A DNA stretch of 64,000 nt from Gilvimarinus japonicus. GTDB lineage: Bacteria; Pseudomonadota; Gammaproteobacteria; Pseudomonadales; Cellvibrionaceae. The position numbers and the translations under genes are program-made. The first letter of the stretch is position 1; every line of letters begins with the position of its first letter. Below are positions 9,063 to 17,438 of the stretch, one piece after another. The DNA lies in NCBI RefSeq assembly GCF_042847215.1, contig NZ_AP031500.1, positions 3,472,001 to 3,536,000 on the forward strand, read 5' to 3'. The notes beneath the pieces were generated by a model. That model was not told the origin of the DNA. It made no database searches and was given only the letters and a program-made list of their open reading frames with translations.

Positions 9063-10058
9063 GCCGCGCATTTGCTCGGCGACAATTTGCAATGAGGTCA
9101 ACCGGTCTTGCGGCTCAAAAAAGCTGCCAGCAAAAATAAACTCGTCAGCACCAGTATCTTTAGCTAACTGTGTTAATTTACGCTTCACGGTACTGGGGCT
9201 ACCCACCACAGCTATTTGATGAAAATCCCGTATATGCTGCGCCTCGACCGGGTTCCACAAACCCTCCATCGATTTTACTGGCGGCCGCAACCGCAGGTGC
9301 TCTCCGCGCAGCAGAGCCAAAATACTCTGCTGCGCCGTGGTAAATAAGTGCTCCGCCTGTTCATCGGTTTGCGCGGCAGCCACCGGCACACCAATCGCGG
9401 CATAGGGTTTATCCAACACCTCAGAGGGCTGAAAGCCCGCGCGATACACGTGCAGTGCCTCCAGCATTAAACGCGGCGCAAAGTGCGAGGCAAAGGCAAA
9501 TGGCAGGCCGCGCTGAGCCGCCAACTGCGCGCTGTACAAGCTGGAGCCCAACAACCAAACCGGCACATGACTCCCCTGTCCCGGTACCGCCATCACATTC
9601 TGACCACTGCAAGCGTCGCCTAAAAAGTACTGCAGCTCGGCCAACTGTTCAGGAAAGTCATCCACGCCGCTTTTCATATCGCGGCGCAGAGCGCGCATCG
9701 TCGCGCCATCACTACCCGGGGCACGGCCCACCCCTAAATCGATACGGCCGGGGTACAGCTCGTGCAGTGTCCCAAAATGCTCGGCAACCATAATGGGGGC
9801 GTGGTTAGGCAACATAATACCGCCCGCTCCGACGCGAATCCGCTCGGTGGCGCCAGCAATATGGCCGATCAGGACACTAGTCGCGGAGCTACCAATACCG
9901 TCCATACTGTGGTGCTCAGCCATCCAGTAGCGCTGGTAACCCAGCGCATCGGCGTGACGCGCGCTGGCAACCATGCCAGCATAAGCGTCACCATAACTGG
10001 CATCAATGCGCGCGTGGGCTAAATCCAATACAGAATAAGCGATATCACTAAGAGACAT
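9054..10058 (-). CDS. LLM-class flavin-dependent oxidoreductase (YhbW-like)
   Basis: A bacterial-luciferase-fold flavoprotein of 334 aa, of the subgroup typified by E. coli YhbW. Group marks are YWMAEHHSM near residue 45, IRVGAGGIMLPNHAP, and LGVGRAPGSDGATMRALRR. The substrate is unknown. It is a single gene read toward mscS, overlapping the channel's stop by 9 nt (tail to tail). The upstream 119 bp hold a GC-rich inverted repeat at 10082-10110 and the chitinase terminator. Confidence 0.9.
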   Translation of the reverse strand: MSLSDIAYSVLDLAHARIDASYGDAYAGMVASARHADALGYQRYWMAEHHSMDGIGSSATSVLIGHIAGATERIRVGAGGIMLPNHAPIMVAEHFGTLHELYPGRIDLGVGRAPGSDGATMRALRRDMKSGVDDFPEQLAELQYFLGDACSGQNVMAVPGQGSHVPVWLLGSSLYSAQLAAQRGLPFAFASHFAPRLMLEALHVYRAGFQPSEVLDKPYAAIGVPVAAAQTDEQAEHLFTTAQQSILALLRGEHLRLRPPVKSMEGLWNPVEAQHIRDFHQIAVVGSPSTVKRKLTQLAKDTGADEFIFAGSFFEPQDRLTSLQIVAEQMRGSV

Positions 10059-10136
10059 AAAAAGCTCCGGCCTACAACGTTCGAGGGGCGCTCAGCATAA
10101 CGCGCCCTCGCGCGCGCCGGGTAAAAGATTCGTAAA

Positions 10137-10161
10137 GCGGGTGACTTGTTTAGTCACCCGC
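10137..10161 (-). terminator. Probable terminator of the chitinase gene
   Basis: A perfect 10-bp stem (GCGGGTGACT at 10137-10146 against AGTCACCCGC at 10152-10161) with a 5-nt loop starts 16 nt past the chitinase stop. On the minus strand only TTTACG follows, so the U-tract is weak and termination may be partial. Confidence 0.6.
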
Positions 10162-10177
10162 AAGCGTCAGTGAATAA

Positions 10178-11431
10178 TTAGTGGCAACCGTGAAAACCTG
10201 ATTGAATGGCGTCCAGCAGTTGAGTTTGATAGTCCGAGGTATATTGCCAAAACATAACACCTGCAAGCCCCTTATCGTGAATGTAATGGGTTTTGGCCGC
10301 CAAGGATTGCGGGTCTTCGTAGCTGATAAAAATACGGTCCGCTTCGCTCCATAGCCACGGCGCCTTAGCCACGTCATCCCAGTAGCGAACAAAACCATTT
10401 TTGTTAACCAGGTTGGGGGCCAGGTTATTAAACCGCGAACTGCCATAAGGGTTTTCACCAGCCTTGGCGAGTTGTTTATAACCGTTAGCGTTGGCATCAA
10501 CCTCAGTCCAGTGACGACCGTAAAACGCCACCCCCATCACCAGTTTGTTCGCAGGCACCCCAGCGGCAATGTGATTGCGTACCGCATCGTCAGCTGATTG
10601 CCCGCTGTCGTCATCGGGGTGTGCATAAAGCGCTGCATGATGCCCGGTTCTTTGACCATCCGCCGGAAAGTTAAAATCGTAGGCCATAATATTGATGTAA
10701 TCGAGATACTTTTGCCAATTGCCGATATCACTTTTTGCCAAGTAATCGGGAAACCCACCGGTGGCGATGGTGAGTAACAATGACCTTTCCAGCTCGGTCT
10801 CTAGCGAATCAAACGCAGCGCGCAAATCTTTAAGCAGCAACGTAAAATTAGTGCCATCTTCTGGGCGGTGCGTATTGCCAGCCCCAGCAAGGCCAGGATA
10901 CTCCCAATCAATATCAATACCGTCAAGCTGGTGACGTTTAACAAAAGCGACAGCGCTATCGATAAACTTTTGGCGCGACGCCTCGGTTAATGCGACATCG
11001 GAAAAGTCCCCCGACCAAGTCCAACCGCCTACCGACGATAGTATTTTCAAATCGGGGTTACGCTTTTTAAGCGACTGTAGGGCGCGATAGTTTTGATCGT
11101 CAAAAGCAAAGCCATTAACGATTTTGCCATCTTTAATATTAGAAAAAGCATAATTAATGTGGCTAAGTTTTTCGGCAACGATAGTATCGGGGTTTAGTGG
11201 TTGTTCGGGGCTAAACACATATCCAATAACGACCTTGTGTGTCGTACTTTTTTTTGAGGTGTCATCGGCGGTGCCATGATGGTGCCCGGCATGCGCCATC
11301 TGAGCGCGGTGCGGCGTTGACGTTGACATTGACGCCGGAGTTTGCGATTGCGGCTGCGCGTGCGAAACCGGCTCGGCGCGTAACGCGCCCGACAACGCAC
11401 ACAGCGCCAGTAAAACTATTATTTTATTCAT
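10178..11431 (-). CDS. Secreted GH18 chitinase
   Basis: A 417-aa glycoside hydrolase family 18 enzyme that cleaves beta-1,4-N-acetylglucosamine chains. The signature LDGIDIDWEYPG contains the catalytic Glu, and GVMFWQYTSD is the late barrel strand Trp motif. Residues 1-19 are a Sec signal peptide ending ALRA. A low-complexity, His-containing linker (AHAGHHHG) precedes the catalytic domain from about residue 67. I see no carbohydrate-binding module, so it is a single-domain soluble or periplasmic enzyme. The ribosome-binding site lies in the loop of a 7-bp hairpin (separate entry). Confidence 0.93.
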   Translation of the reverse strand: MNKIIVLLALCALSGALRAEPVSHAQPQSQTPASMSTSTPHRAQMAHAGHHHGTADDTSKKSTTHKVVIGYVFSPEQPLNPDTIVAEKLSHINYAFSNIKDGKIVNGFAFDDQNYRALQSLKKRNPDLKILSSVGGWTWSGDFSDVALTEASRQKFIDSAVAFVKRHQLDGIDIDWEYPGLAGAGNTHRPEDGTNFTLLLKDLRAAFDSLETELERSLLLTIATGGFPDYLAKSDIGNWQKYLDYINIMAYDFNFPADGQRTGHHAALYAHPDDDSGQSADDAVRNHIAAGVPANKLVMGVAFYGRHWTEVDANANGYKQLAKAGENPYGSSRFNNLAPNLVNKNGFVRYWDDVAKAPWLWSEADRIFISYEDPQSLAAKTHYIHDKGLAGVMFWQYTSDYQTQLLDAIQSGFHGCH

Positions 11432-11433
11432 CT

Positions 11434-11460
11434 GGTGATTTCCTTTAAGAGTGAATCACC
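11434..11460 (-). promoter_or_regulatory. Hairpin presenting the chitinase ribosome-binding site
   Basis: GGTGATT (11434-11440) pairs perfectly with AATCACC (11454-11460). In the chitinase mRNA the 13-nt loop carries AAAGGA, the likely Shine-Dalgarno, and the stem ends 2 nt before the ATG. Such placement can tune translation. A function is inference only. Confidence 0.4.
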
Positions 11461-11536
11461 TATCATGCTCAACTGAGTTTTCATTATCGGCGGCACCGCG
11501 CACTGGGCGCCGCTCGTCATACTATTTTGCGGGCAA

Positions 11537-13141
11537 TTATTCGCCCGATTTAATCGGCTTAATACGATCGCCCTTCCACACCATTCGATACAAGTCGTGC
11601 CGACGGTCTTTTAAGTTTTGTACCGTACCGCTGTTGCGCGCCATCAATAGTGACTCGGGCCGCAAATCGGCAAACGCCACTGTCTCGACGTTGGGCGTGG
11701 TATCAGCGGCAATACCATCTCGGGCAAAAGCAAAGTCGCAGGGCGTTAGGATACAACTTTGGGCATATTGTATATCCATGTTCGCCACGTTAGGCAAGTT
11801 GCCCACGTTACCGGACATTACCACATAAAACTGATTCTCTACAGCGCGTGCCTGGCACGAGTAGCGCACCCGTAAATAACTTTGTCGCTCGTCGGTACAA
11901 AAAGGCACAAATAAAAACTGGATACCCTGATCCGCCAAGTGTCGGGCCAGCTCGGGGAACTCCGAGTCGTAACAAATCAGTACGCCAATTGGTCCGCAGT
12001 CGGTATCAATGGCCTGCAAAGTGCTACCGCCCTCAATGTCCCACCAATATACCTCATTGGGTGTGGGGTGAATTTTAGGCTGCTCAAAGGTGCGGCCATC
12101 GCGCAAGAATACGTAGGCGATATTCTCAATACGGCCATTTTCCACTCGCGTTGGGTGCGACCCGGCAATAATATTTACGTTATAGTGCAACGCCATATCG
12201 CGAAATGCTTCTTTTAAACGCGGCGTGTACTTGGTGAGCGCCTCAATGGATTCGTGAGGCGACAGTTCCTGATCTTCAATCGACAGCAGCTGCAGTGTGA
12301 CCAGCTCGGGGAACACTACAAAATCACTTTTGTAGTCGGCCACCACGTCAACAAAATATTCGATGTATTTAATAAACTCGTTAAACGAGCTAACGCGCCG
12401 CTGCATATACTGCACGGTTGCCACTCGCACCACCTCTGGCATGCGCACGCCGAACTGTTTGGTGGGCATATCGTCGATACCCGGCACCTTAGGGTTTTCC
12501 CATTTCATGTGCGCGGCGTAGCCCAACGACTGCTTATCTTCATCGAGGTAGTTGGGGATAATGCCGATTATTTCAAAGCCATTGCGCAACTGAAACGACA
12601 ACACGGGGTCTTTGGCTTTTTTATGTACCACCTGATCAATGTAGTTCTCGACCGTTTTAAACTTTTTAAGGCGACGCGCCAAGTTAGGCATACGACCGGC
12701 AAAGACAACGCCTTTTAAACCCAGCGATTGACACAGTTTTTTGCGCTCGTTGTACAACCGCTGACCAATGCGATAGCCGCGATAATCGTTGTCGATGCAC
12801 ACTTCCATGCCGTACAACCAATCACCGTTAATATCGTGCCGCGAAGCGTAGCCGTTACCGGTAATCTCGACCCAGGTATGGGGCTTTAGCGCGATTTTGC
12901 CGGCAATACGAAACGTGGCGCTATAGCCCACCAGCACATCGCCTACCATCACCACGATTTGACCCTGCGGAAAGTTATTAATCTGCCCGACAATCGGCGA
13001 GCGGGCATAGGCGTCCATCCCCTCGGGGGTGTAGACCCGATCAGATAGCTCCACGATCGCATCGACATCGGCCAAGGTGGCATTGCGTACCGTCAGGTGC
13101 GCTTTGGGGTCTTCGAGCTTATTGCCAGGAGGATTTGCCAT
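11537..13141 (-). CDS. Fused GNAT acetyltransferase / carbon-nitrogen hydrolase
   Basis: A 534-aa two-domain protein. Residues about 15-210 are a GNAT fold, with DNDYRGYRIGQRLYNERK as the acetyl-CoA loop. Residues about 225-530 are a nitrilase-superfamily hydrolase whose triad is visible: Glu in VVFPELVT, Lys in EQPKIHPTPNE, and Cys in IGVLICYDSEFPE. This fusion is a known family in many bacteria, but its substrate is not known to me. The ATG at 13141 follows AGGTAAATC at good spacing. It is divergent from the cis/trans isomerase gene. Confidence 0.88.
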   Translation of the reverse strand: MANPPGNKLEDPKAHLTVRNATLADVDAIVELSDRVYTPEGMDAYARSPIVGQINNFPQGQIVVMVGDVLVGYSATFRIAGKIALKPHTWVEITGNGYASRHDINGDWLYGMEVCIDNDYRGYRIGQRLYNERKKLCQSLGLKGVVFAGRMPNLARRLKKFKTVENYIDQVVHKKAKDPVLSFQLRNGFEIIGIIPNYLDEDKQSLGYAAHMKWENPKVPGIDDMPTKQFGVRMPEVVRVATVQYMQRRVSSFNEFIKYIEYFVDVVADYKSDFVVFPELVTLQLLSIEDQELSPHESIEALTKYTPRLKEAFRDMALHYNVNIIAGSHPTRVENGRIENIAYVFLRDGRTFEQPKIHPTPNEVYWWDIEGGSTLQAIDTDCGPIGVLICYDSEFPELARHLADQGIQFLFVPFCTDERQSYLRVRYSCQARAVENQFYVVMSGNVGNLPNVANMDIQYAQSCILTPCDFAFARDGIAADTTPNVETVAFADLRPESLLMARNSGTVQNLKDRRHDLYRMVWKGDRIKPIKSGE

Positions 13142-13281
13142 GATTTACCTATTTGCCTTGTGTGGTATTACCGGCGTGAACAGTGCCGTGAATGAACATT
13201 GCGACACTTTAAAACAAAGTCGCTGTGTTATGCTATGGCGGTTATCGCCTCAATATTGGTACTGCTGCTCGGATCACCCTT

Positions 13282-15609
13282 ATGCCCTCTCGCCGTTTTC
13301 TTATCCTTACCGCCCTACTTGTGGTTGGCTGCGCTGTTATGGGGGCCTCCGAGCTCAACCAACGCTTTGGTAAACCGCAGCCGCGTGAGGTTAGCGCCGG
13401 CTCGGATGCGGATGAGTACCAACGCAACATCCGGCCACTATTAGAAAAGCGCTGTACCGTATGCCATGGCTGCTACGACGCCCCCTGCCAATTAAAGCTG
13501 GACTCGTACGAGGGCCTGCTGCGCGGCGCAAACCAAGAAAAAGTCTACGATGGCACCCGTCTGCTTGGGGCCAATCTAACCCGCCTATTTCAAGACGCCG
13601 ACACCACCAGCGCCTGGCGCGACAAAGACTTTTTTCCTGTCATCAACGAGCGCCGCAACACCCCTAAAGCAAACCTTAGTGCTGGCGTAATGGCCCGTAT
13701 GCTCACGCTCAAAAGTGCTCACCCGCTGCCTAGCAGCCAAGTGTTGCCCGATACGTTTGACTTCTCGACCGGGCGCAGCCAGCAGTGCCCCAAAATCGAA
13801 ACCTTTGACAGTTTTGCCGCCGACTACCCGCTGTGGGGCATGCCCTTTGGCTTGCCCGGGCTGCCCCAAAACGAGCATAAACGCTTAATGAACTGGCTGG
13901 CCCACGGTGCCGACGGTGGCCCGGCAAAATCTGTCTCGCCGAGCATACTAGATGACATTGAACACTGGGAGGCGCTATTAAACGGCGACAGTTTTAAACA
14001 ACGGTTATTTGCGCGTTATATTTACGAGCATTTATTCATCGCCTCAGTGCACTTTGCTGACAACAGCCAAGACTCGTTTCGACTGGTCCGCTCAGCAACC
14101 CCACCGGGTAAGCCGCTAGAGCGCATCAGTACGCGCCGTCCCTTTGACGATCCGGGGGTGGACCGGGTGTACTACCGGTTTTGGCTCAACCCTTCCAGCC
14201 GCTTAGCCAAAACCTACCTACCCTATCGGCTCGACGATGCGCGCATGGATCGCTGGCGCGAGTGGTTTTTGGACGCCGATTACCAAGTTGCGCAACTGCC
14301 GGGGTATGAGCCGGACATATCGGCCAACCCGTTTGTAAGCTTTAAGCAAATCCCGGTGCAATCGCGCTATCAATTTTTGCTGGACGAAGCGCAATTTACC
14401 ATCATGAACTTTATTAAAGGGCCCGTGTGTCGCGGACAAGTAGCGCTGAATGTTATCCAAGATCATTTTTGGGTCTTTTTTGTGTCACCCGAGGCCAGCC
14501 GTACCGAGCGCGAGGGCGAGTTTTTAGCCAACAACGGACAGTTTTTACAACTGCCGGCCGAGGCGGGCAACACCTTTAGGCCAGTGAGCCGCTGGCTAAA
14601 ATACGCCGACTTACAGCGCGAGTATTTGGCCCGTCGGGCCGAGCACATCAGCAGCGTTATTGACAACACCGGCCCCGTAACACTCGACAGTGTGTGGGAC
14701 GGCAACGGCAACAATGACAACGCCGCCCTGACCATTTTTCGTCACAACGACAGCGCCTCCGTCGTAAAGGGCCTGATCGGCCAGCAGCCTAAAACCGCCT
14801 GGTTGATTAACTACTCGCTGTTAGAGCGCATTCATTATTTGTTGGTGGCCGGATTTGATGTCTACGGCAATGTCTCACACCAGCTATTAAGCCGCCTGTA
14901 CATGGACTTCTTGCGTATTGAGGGTGAAATGAATTTTGTCGCCTTTTTGCCTAAAGACAGCCAAGATGAGGTGATTGACCACTGGTATCGCGGTGCGGAA
15001 GAAGAGATCAGCAGCTTTTTAGACAACTATCTCAATCGGCTACCGCCGGTAGACGGTGTCAAATATGACAGTAACGACCCAAAATCTGAGCTGCTCACAC
15101 TTTTGACAAAACGGGTCGCGCCCGCCTACCGACACAGCGCGCCCTACCAACAGTTGCAGTGGCCCCAAGAGCAAACCAGCGCACTCACGACGCTGCAAAG
15201 CATTACCGGCCAAGCCGCTAATATTATGCCCGAGGCCAGTATTATCTTAACCCCGCAAGGCGGTTTGTTTACCCTACTACGCAACAGCGCTCACAGTAGC
15301 CTGACATCGCTACTGCGCGAAGAGGAGCATCGCCTACCCGGCGAGGACGGCTTAACCGTTACCGCCGGTATTATCGGCGCTTACCCCAACAACTTCTGGC
15401 TGGTCGAACATAATAAGCTCGACGAATTTGCCACTGCCATTAGCCAGCTGCAGAGCGAAGACGACTACCGGCGCCTGAAAAACCGCTACGGAATCGGTCG
15501 CTCTGACCCCAATTTTTGGGATATCAGCGATCGGGTTCACGCCATCTACCGCACATATCAGCCGCAATCGGCCGGGATTTTGGACTACAACCGGCTCGAA
15601 AACCGCTAG
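13282..15609 (+). CDS. cti: Fatty acid cis/trans isomerase (periplasmic, heme c)
   Basis: Cti converts cis-unsaturated fatty acids of membrane phospholipids to trans, which stiffens the membrane rapidly under solvent or heat stress. The N-terminus (FLILTALLVVGCAVMGA) is a signal or anchor segment. A single heme-c site, CTVCHGC, sits near residue 54. At 775 aa the length fits the family. The frame opens earlier at 13225, but ATG 13282 puts the basic MPSRRF directly before the hydrophobic core, so I chose it. It is monocistronic, with a GC-rich hairpin after the stop. Confidence 0.9.
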   Translation: MPSRRFLILTALLVVGCAVMGASELNQRFGKPQPREVSAGSDADEYQRNIRPLLEKRCTVCHGCYDAPCQLKLDSYEGLLRGANQEKVYDGTRLLGANLTRLFQDADTTSAWRDKDFFPVINERRNTPKANLSAGVMARMLTLKSAHPLPSSQVLPDTFDFSTGRSQQCPKIETFDSFAADYPLWGMPFGLPGLPQNEHKRLMNWLAHGADGGPAKSVSPSILDDIEHWEALLNGDSFKQRLFARYIYEHLFIASVHFADNSQDSFRLVRSATPPGKPLERISTRRPFDDPGVDRVYYRFWLNPSSRLAKTYLPYRLDDARMDRWREWFLDADYQVAQLPGYEPDISANPFVSFKQIPVQSRYQFLLDEAQFTIMNFIKGPVCRGQVALNVIQDHFWVFFVSPEASRTEREGEFLANNGQFLQLPAEAGNTFRPVSRWLKYADLQREYLARRAEHISSVIDNTGPVTLDSVWDGNGNNDNAALTIFRHNDSASVVKGLIGQQPKTAWLINYSLLERIHYLLVAGFDVYGNVSHQLLSRLYMDFLRIEGEMNFVAFLPKDSQDEVIDHWYRGAEEEISSFLDNYLNRLPPVDGVKYDSNDPKSELLTLLTKRVAPAYRHSAPYQQLQWPQEQTSALTTLQSITGQAANIMPEASIILTPQGGLFTLLRNSAHSSLTSLLREEEHRLPGEDGLTVTAGIIGAYPNNFWLVEHNKLDEFATAISQLQSEDDYRRLKNRYGIGRSDPNFWDISDRVHAIYRTYQPQSAGILDYNRLENR

Positions 15610-15627
15610 CGCGGCCAAGTAAAAGCC

Positions 15628-15655
15628 GTGGCGCCCCTATCGCAGGGGCGCTCAC
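15628..15655 (+). terminator. GC-rich hairpin after cti
   Basis: GCGCCCCT (15631-15638) pairs with AGGGGCGC (15644-15651), and the flanks GTG and CAC extend the stem with one bulge. No U-run follows, so it may protect the 3' end or act with Rho rather than terminate alone. Confidence 0.35.
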
Positions 15656-15706
15656 CACGCAAAAGCCCCTACAATCACCGCCCCGAACAATGCTAAAGTG
15701 CACCTT

Positions 15707-16831
15707 ATGACCTCGACCTTACTGCCCGAAAAACCGCTGTTACTCTCCCCCTCTCTGGCCGCCACCATCGGCCTGGAAGAGGCGGTGATGCTCAGCACCC
15801 TGAGCGAGCTAGTAACCGCCGGGCAGGCACCAAATGCCGTTAGCTTAAGTGCCGCTGGGGCCGTCGAGCGTCTGGGCTTTTGGAGCCCTGAAGACGTCCA
15901 GCGGATTAGCAAAAACCTGCAAGAGAAGGGTTTAATCGATATTTTAAGCCCGCCGTTCACCGCCAGCGGTGAGCTCCGCGTGTGCTTTGCTGCAGGCGTC
16001 ATCGCCGAGCCCGTGTCAGCGAGCGCGCCGGCACCAAAGCCAGCGCCGCCCCCACCCCCTGCGGTACGCCAAAGCAACACCATTGGTGCTCAGTGGCAAC
16101 CCGATAGCGAGCTAATGGCGCAAATTGCGCAATACAACATTCCCGACTATTTTATTCGCCAGCAGCTGCCTGAGTTTGTCACTTATTGGCGCGAACGCGG
16201 TGAAGCGCACCACGCGTGGGGCGCTAAGTTTTTAAAGCATGTGGTGCGCCAGTGGCGCGAACACGAAACCGGCCTGTTTAAACGCGACCAGGACGCCGCC
16301 ATGCAAGAGGCCTGGCGCCCCTCGCGCGATGCCATGCAATTGCTGGTGCGCAACGCCGGTATCAGCCAGGCCTTTGTGGAAGATGCGATACCTGAGTTTG
16401 TGCTTTACTGGCGCGAGCGCGGCGATGTGGGGCGCACCTGGAACAGTAAATTTATTCAACACGTTAAGCGCCAGTGGGCGCGCTACACCAGCGCGCTGGA
16501 GCACGATACCGCCCCCCAGCGGATCGCGCCCGATTGGCAGCCCAGCCGCGATGTTTACGACGTGCTAAAACTGGCCAACATTGACGTCGCTTTTGCCCGC
16601 AGGCAGGTGCCAGAGTTTGTTTTATTTTGGCGCGACAGCAACCAGCTTAACGCCTCGTGGAACACCAAGTTTTTACAACACGTTAAACACCACTGGGCAC
16701 GCCAGCACGCGCTCAATGCTCAGCCGACACAGGTACATAGCCATGCAGGACAGCAACAAACTACTGCAACAAGCGCAACGCGAGATCGAAGCCTCATCGA
16801 AGACCTCACCGACCGCAGCTGGGCCAGCTGA
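15707..16831 (+). CDS. Three-repeat DnaT-like ssDNA-binding protein with winged-helix-like N-terminus
   Basis: A 374-aa protein. Residues 1-90 look like a small helical, winged-helix-like domain (SPSLAATIGLEEAVML, SPEDVQRISKNLQEKGLIDIL). A Pro-rich linker follows. Then come three tandem copies, about 85 residues apart, of a DnaT_2-like domain: the cores LPEFVTYWRERG, IPEFVLYWRERG and VPEFVLFWRDSN, each followed by W-x-(A/S/T)-KF(L/I)-x-HV. DnaT domains bind ssDNA in primosome assembly. The conserved-looking tail is LIEDLTDRSW. The frame opens at GTG 15698, and ATG 15707 is the alternative I chose. The next gene overlaps by 89 nt, which suggests tight coupling. Confidence 0.82.
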   Translation: MTSTLLPEKPLLLSPSLAATIGLEEAVMLSTLSELVTAGQAPNAVSLSAAGAVERLGFWSPEDVQRISKNLQEKGLIDILSPPFTASGELRVCFAAGVIAEPVSASAPAPKPAPPPPPAVRQSNTIGAQWQPDSELMAQIAQYNIPDYFIRQQLPEFVTYWRERGEAHHAWGAKFLKHVVRQWREHETGLFKRDQDAAMQEAWRPSRDAMQLLVRNAGISQAFVEDAIPEFVLYWRERGDVGRTWNSKFIQHVKRQWARYTSALEHDTAPQRIAPDWQPSRDVYDVLKLANIDVAFARRQVPEFVLFWRDSNQLNASWNTKFLQHVKHHWARQHALNAQPTQVHSHAGQQQTTATSATRDRSLIEDLTDRSWAS

Positions 16832-17411
16832 GGGCCATACAGCACCCAGCGATGCTCACATTGATGCACTCAATGAGGTGTTTGCGCTGTTTCGTATTAA
16901 TTACCACAACCAATATTACAAAGCCTACAGTGATGGCGCGGTACTGGGGCAAATCAAAAAACTGTGGTTAGAGTCTCTGCAGCGCTTTGAGCCAGACACC
17001 ATTCGTCGCGGCGCCCGGGAAGTGATTGAAACCTCCGAGTATCTGCCGACCCTTAATAAGATGATGGTGGCCTGCCAAGGTGACCCGCGCAAACACGGCC
17101 TAAAAGACCCGCACTCCGCGTACGTAGAAGCCTGCCAAGCGCCCTCGCCCAAAACAACGTTTCAATGGAGCCACCCCGCGGTTTATTATGCCGGCCGCGC
17201 CAGCGATTGGTATTTTTTAAGCAGCAGCACAGAGCGCACAGCGTTCCCTGTTTTTGCACAGCATTACAAACGTTTGTGCGAGCGCGTAATTAACGGCGAG
17301 ACATTAACTGCACCCGATACACCGGCCTTGCCCGAGCATACCGAAACCCCCTTGAGCAATGAAGAAAACTTGCGCCGCATGCAGGCATTGCGCGAATCGT
17401 TAGACATATAA
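16743..17411 (+). CDS. Lambda replication protein P-like helicase-loader candidate
   Basis: A 222-aa protein whose middle (about residues 38-115) follows the pattern of phage lambda P: LNEVFALFRINYHN, then IKKLWLESLQRF, then IRRGAREVIETSEYLPTLNKM and VACQ. Lambda P delivers the DnaB helicase to the origin. The gene lies inside the tail of the DnaT-like gene, and the frame continues 54 codons upstream, but ATG 16743 with AGG 9 nt upstream gives the better N-terminus. I recall a proposal that domesticated lambda O/P-type genes (called dopC and dopE) replace DnaC/DciA in some gammaproteobacteria; this pair fits that idea, by inference. Confidence 0.72.
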   Translation: MQDSNKLLQQAQREIEASSKTSPTAAGPAEGHTAPSDAHIDALNEVFALFRINYHNQYYKAYSDGAVLGQIKKLWLESLQRFEPDTIRRGAREVIETSEYLPTLNKMMVACQGDPRKHGLKDPHSAYVEACQAPSPKTTFQWSHPAVYYAGRASDWYFLSSSTERTAFPVFAQHYKRLCERVINGETLTAPDTPALPEHTETPLSNEENLRRMQALRESLDI

Positions 17412-17438
17412 AACACGCTAACAATAACGAGAGAGTAA

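Noticed and set aside
10082..10110. GC-rich inverted repeat upstream of the luciferase-like gene as a riboswitch or operator
   Set aside because: The stem is short and imperfect and no known riboswitch core is visible.
16581..16742. Upstream extension of the lambda-P-like frame (54 codons)
   Set aside because: It runs inside the third DnaT repeat in another frame, and its residues look like an out-of-frame reading of that repeat.
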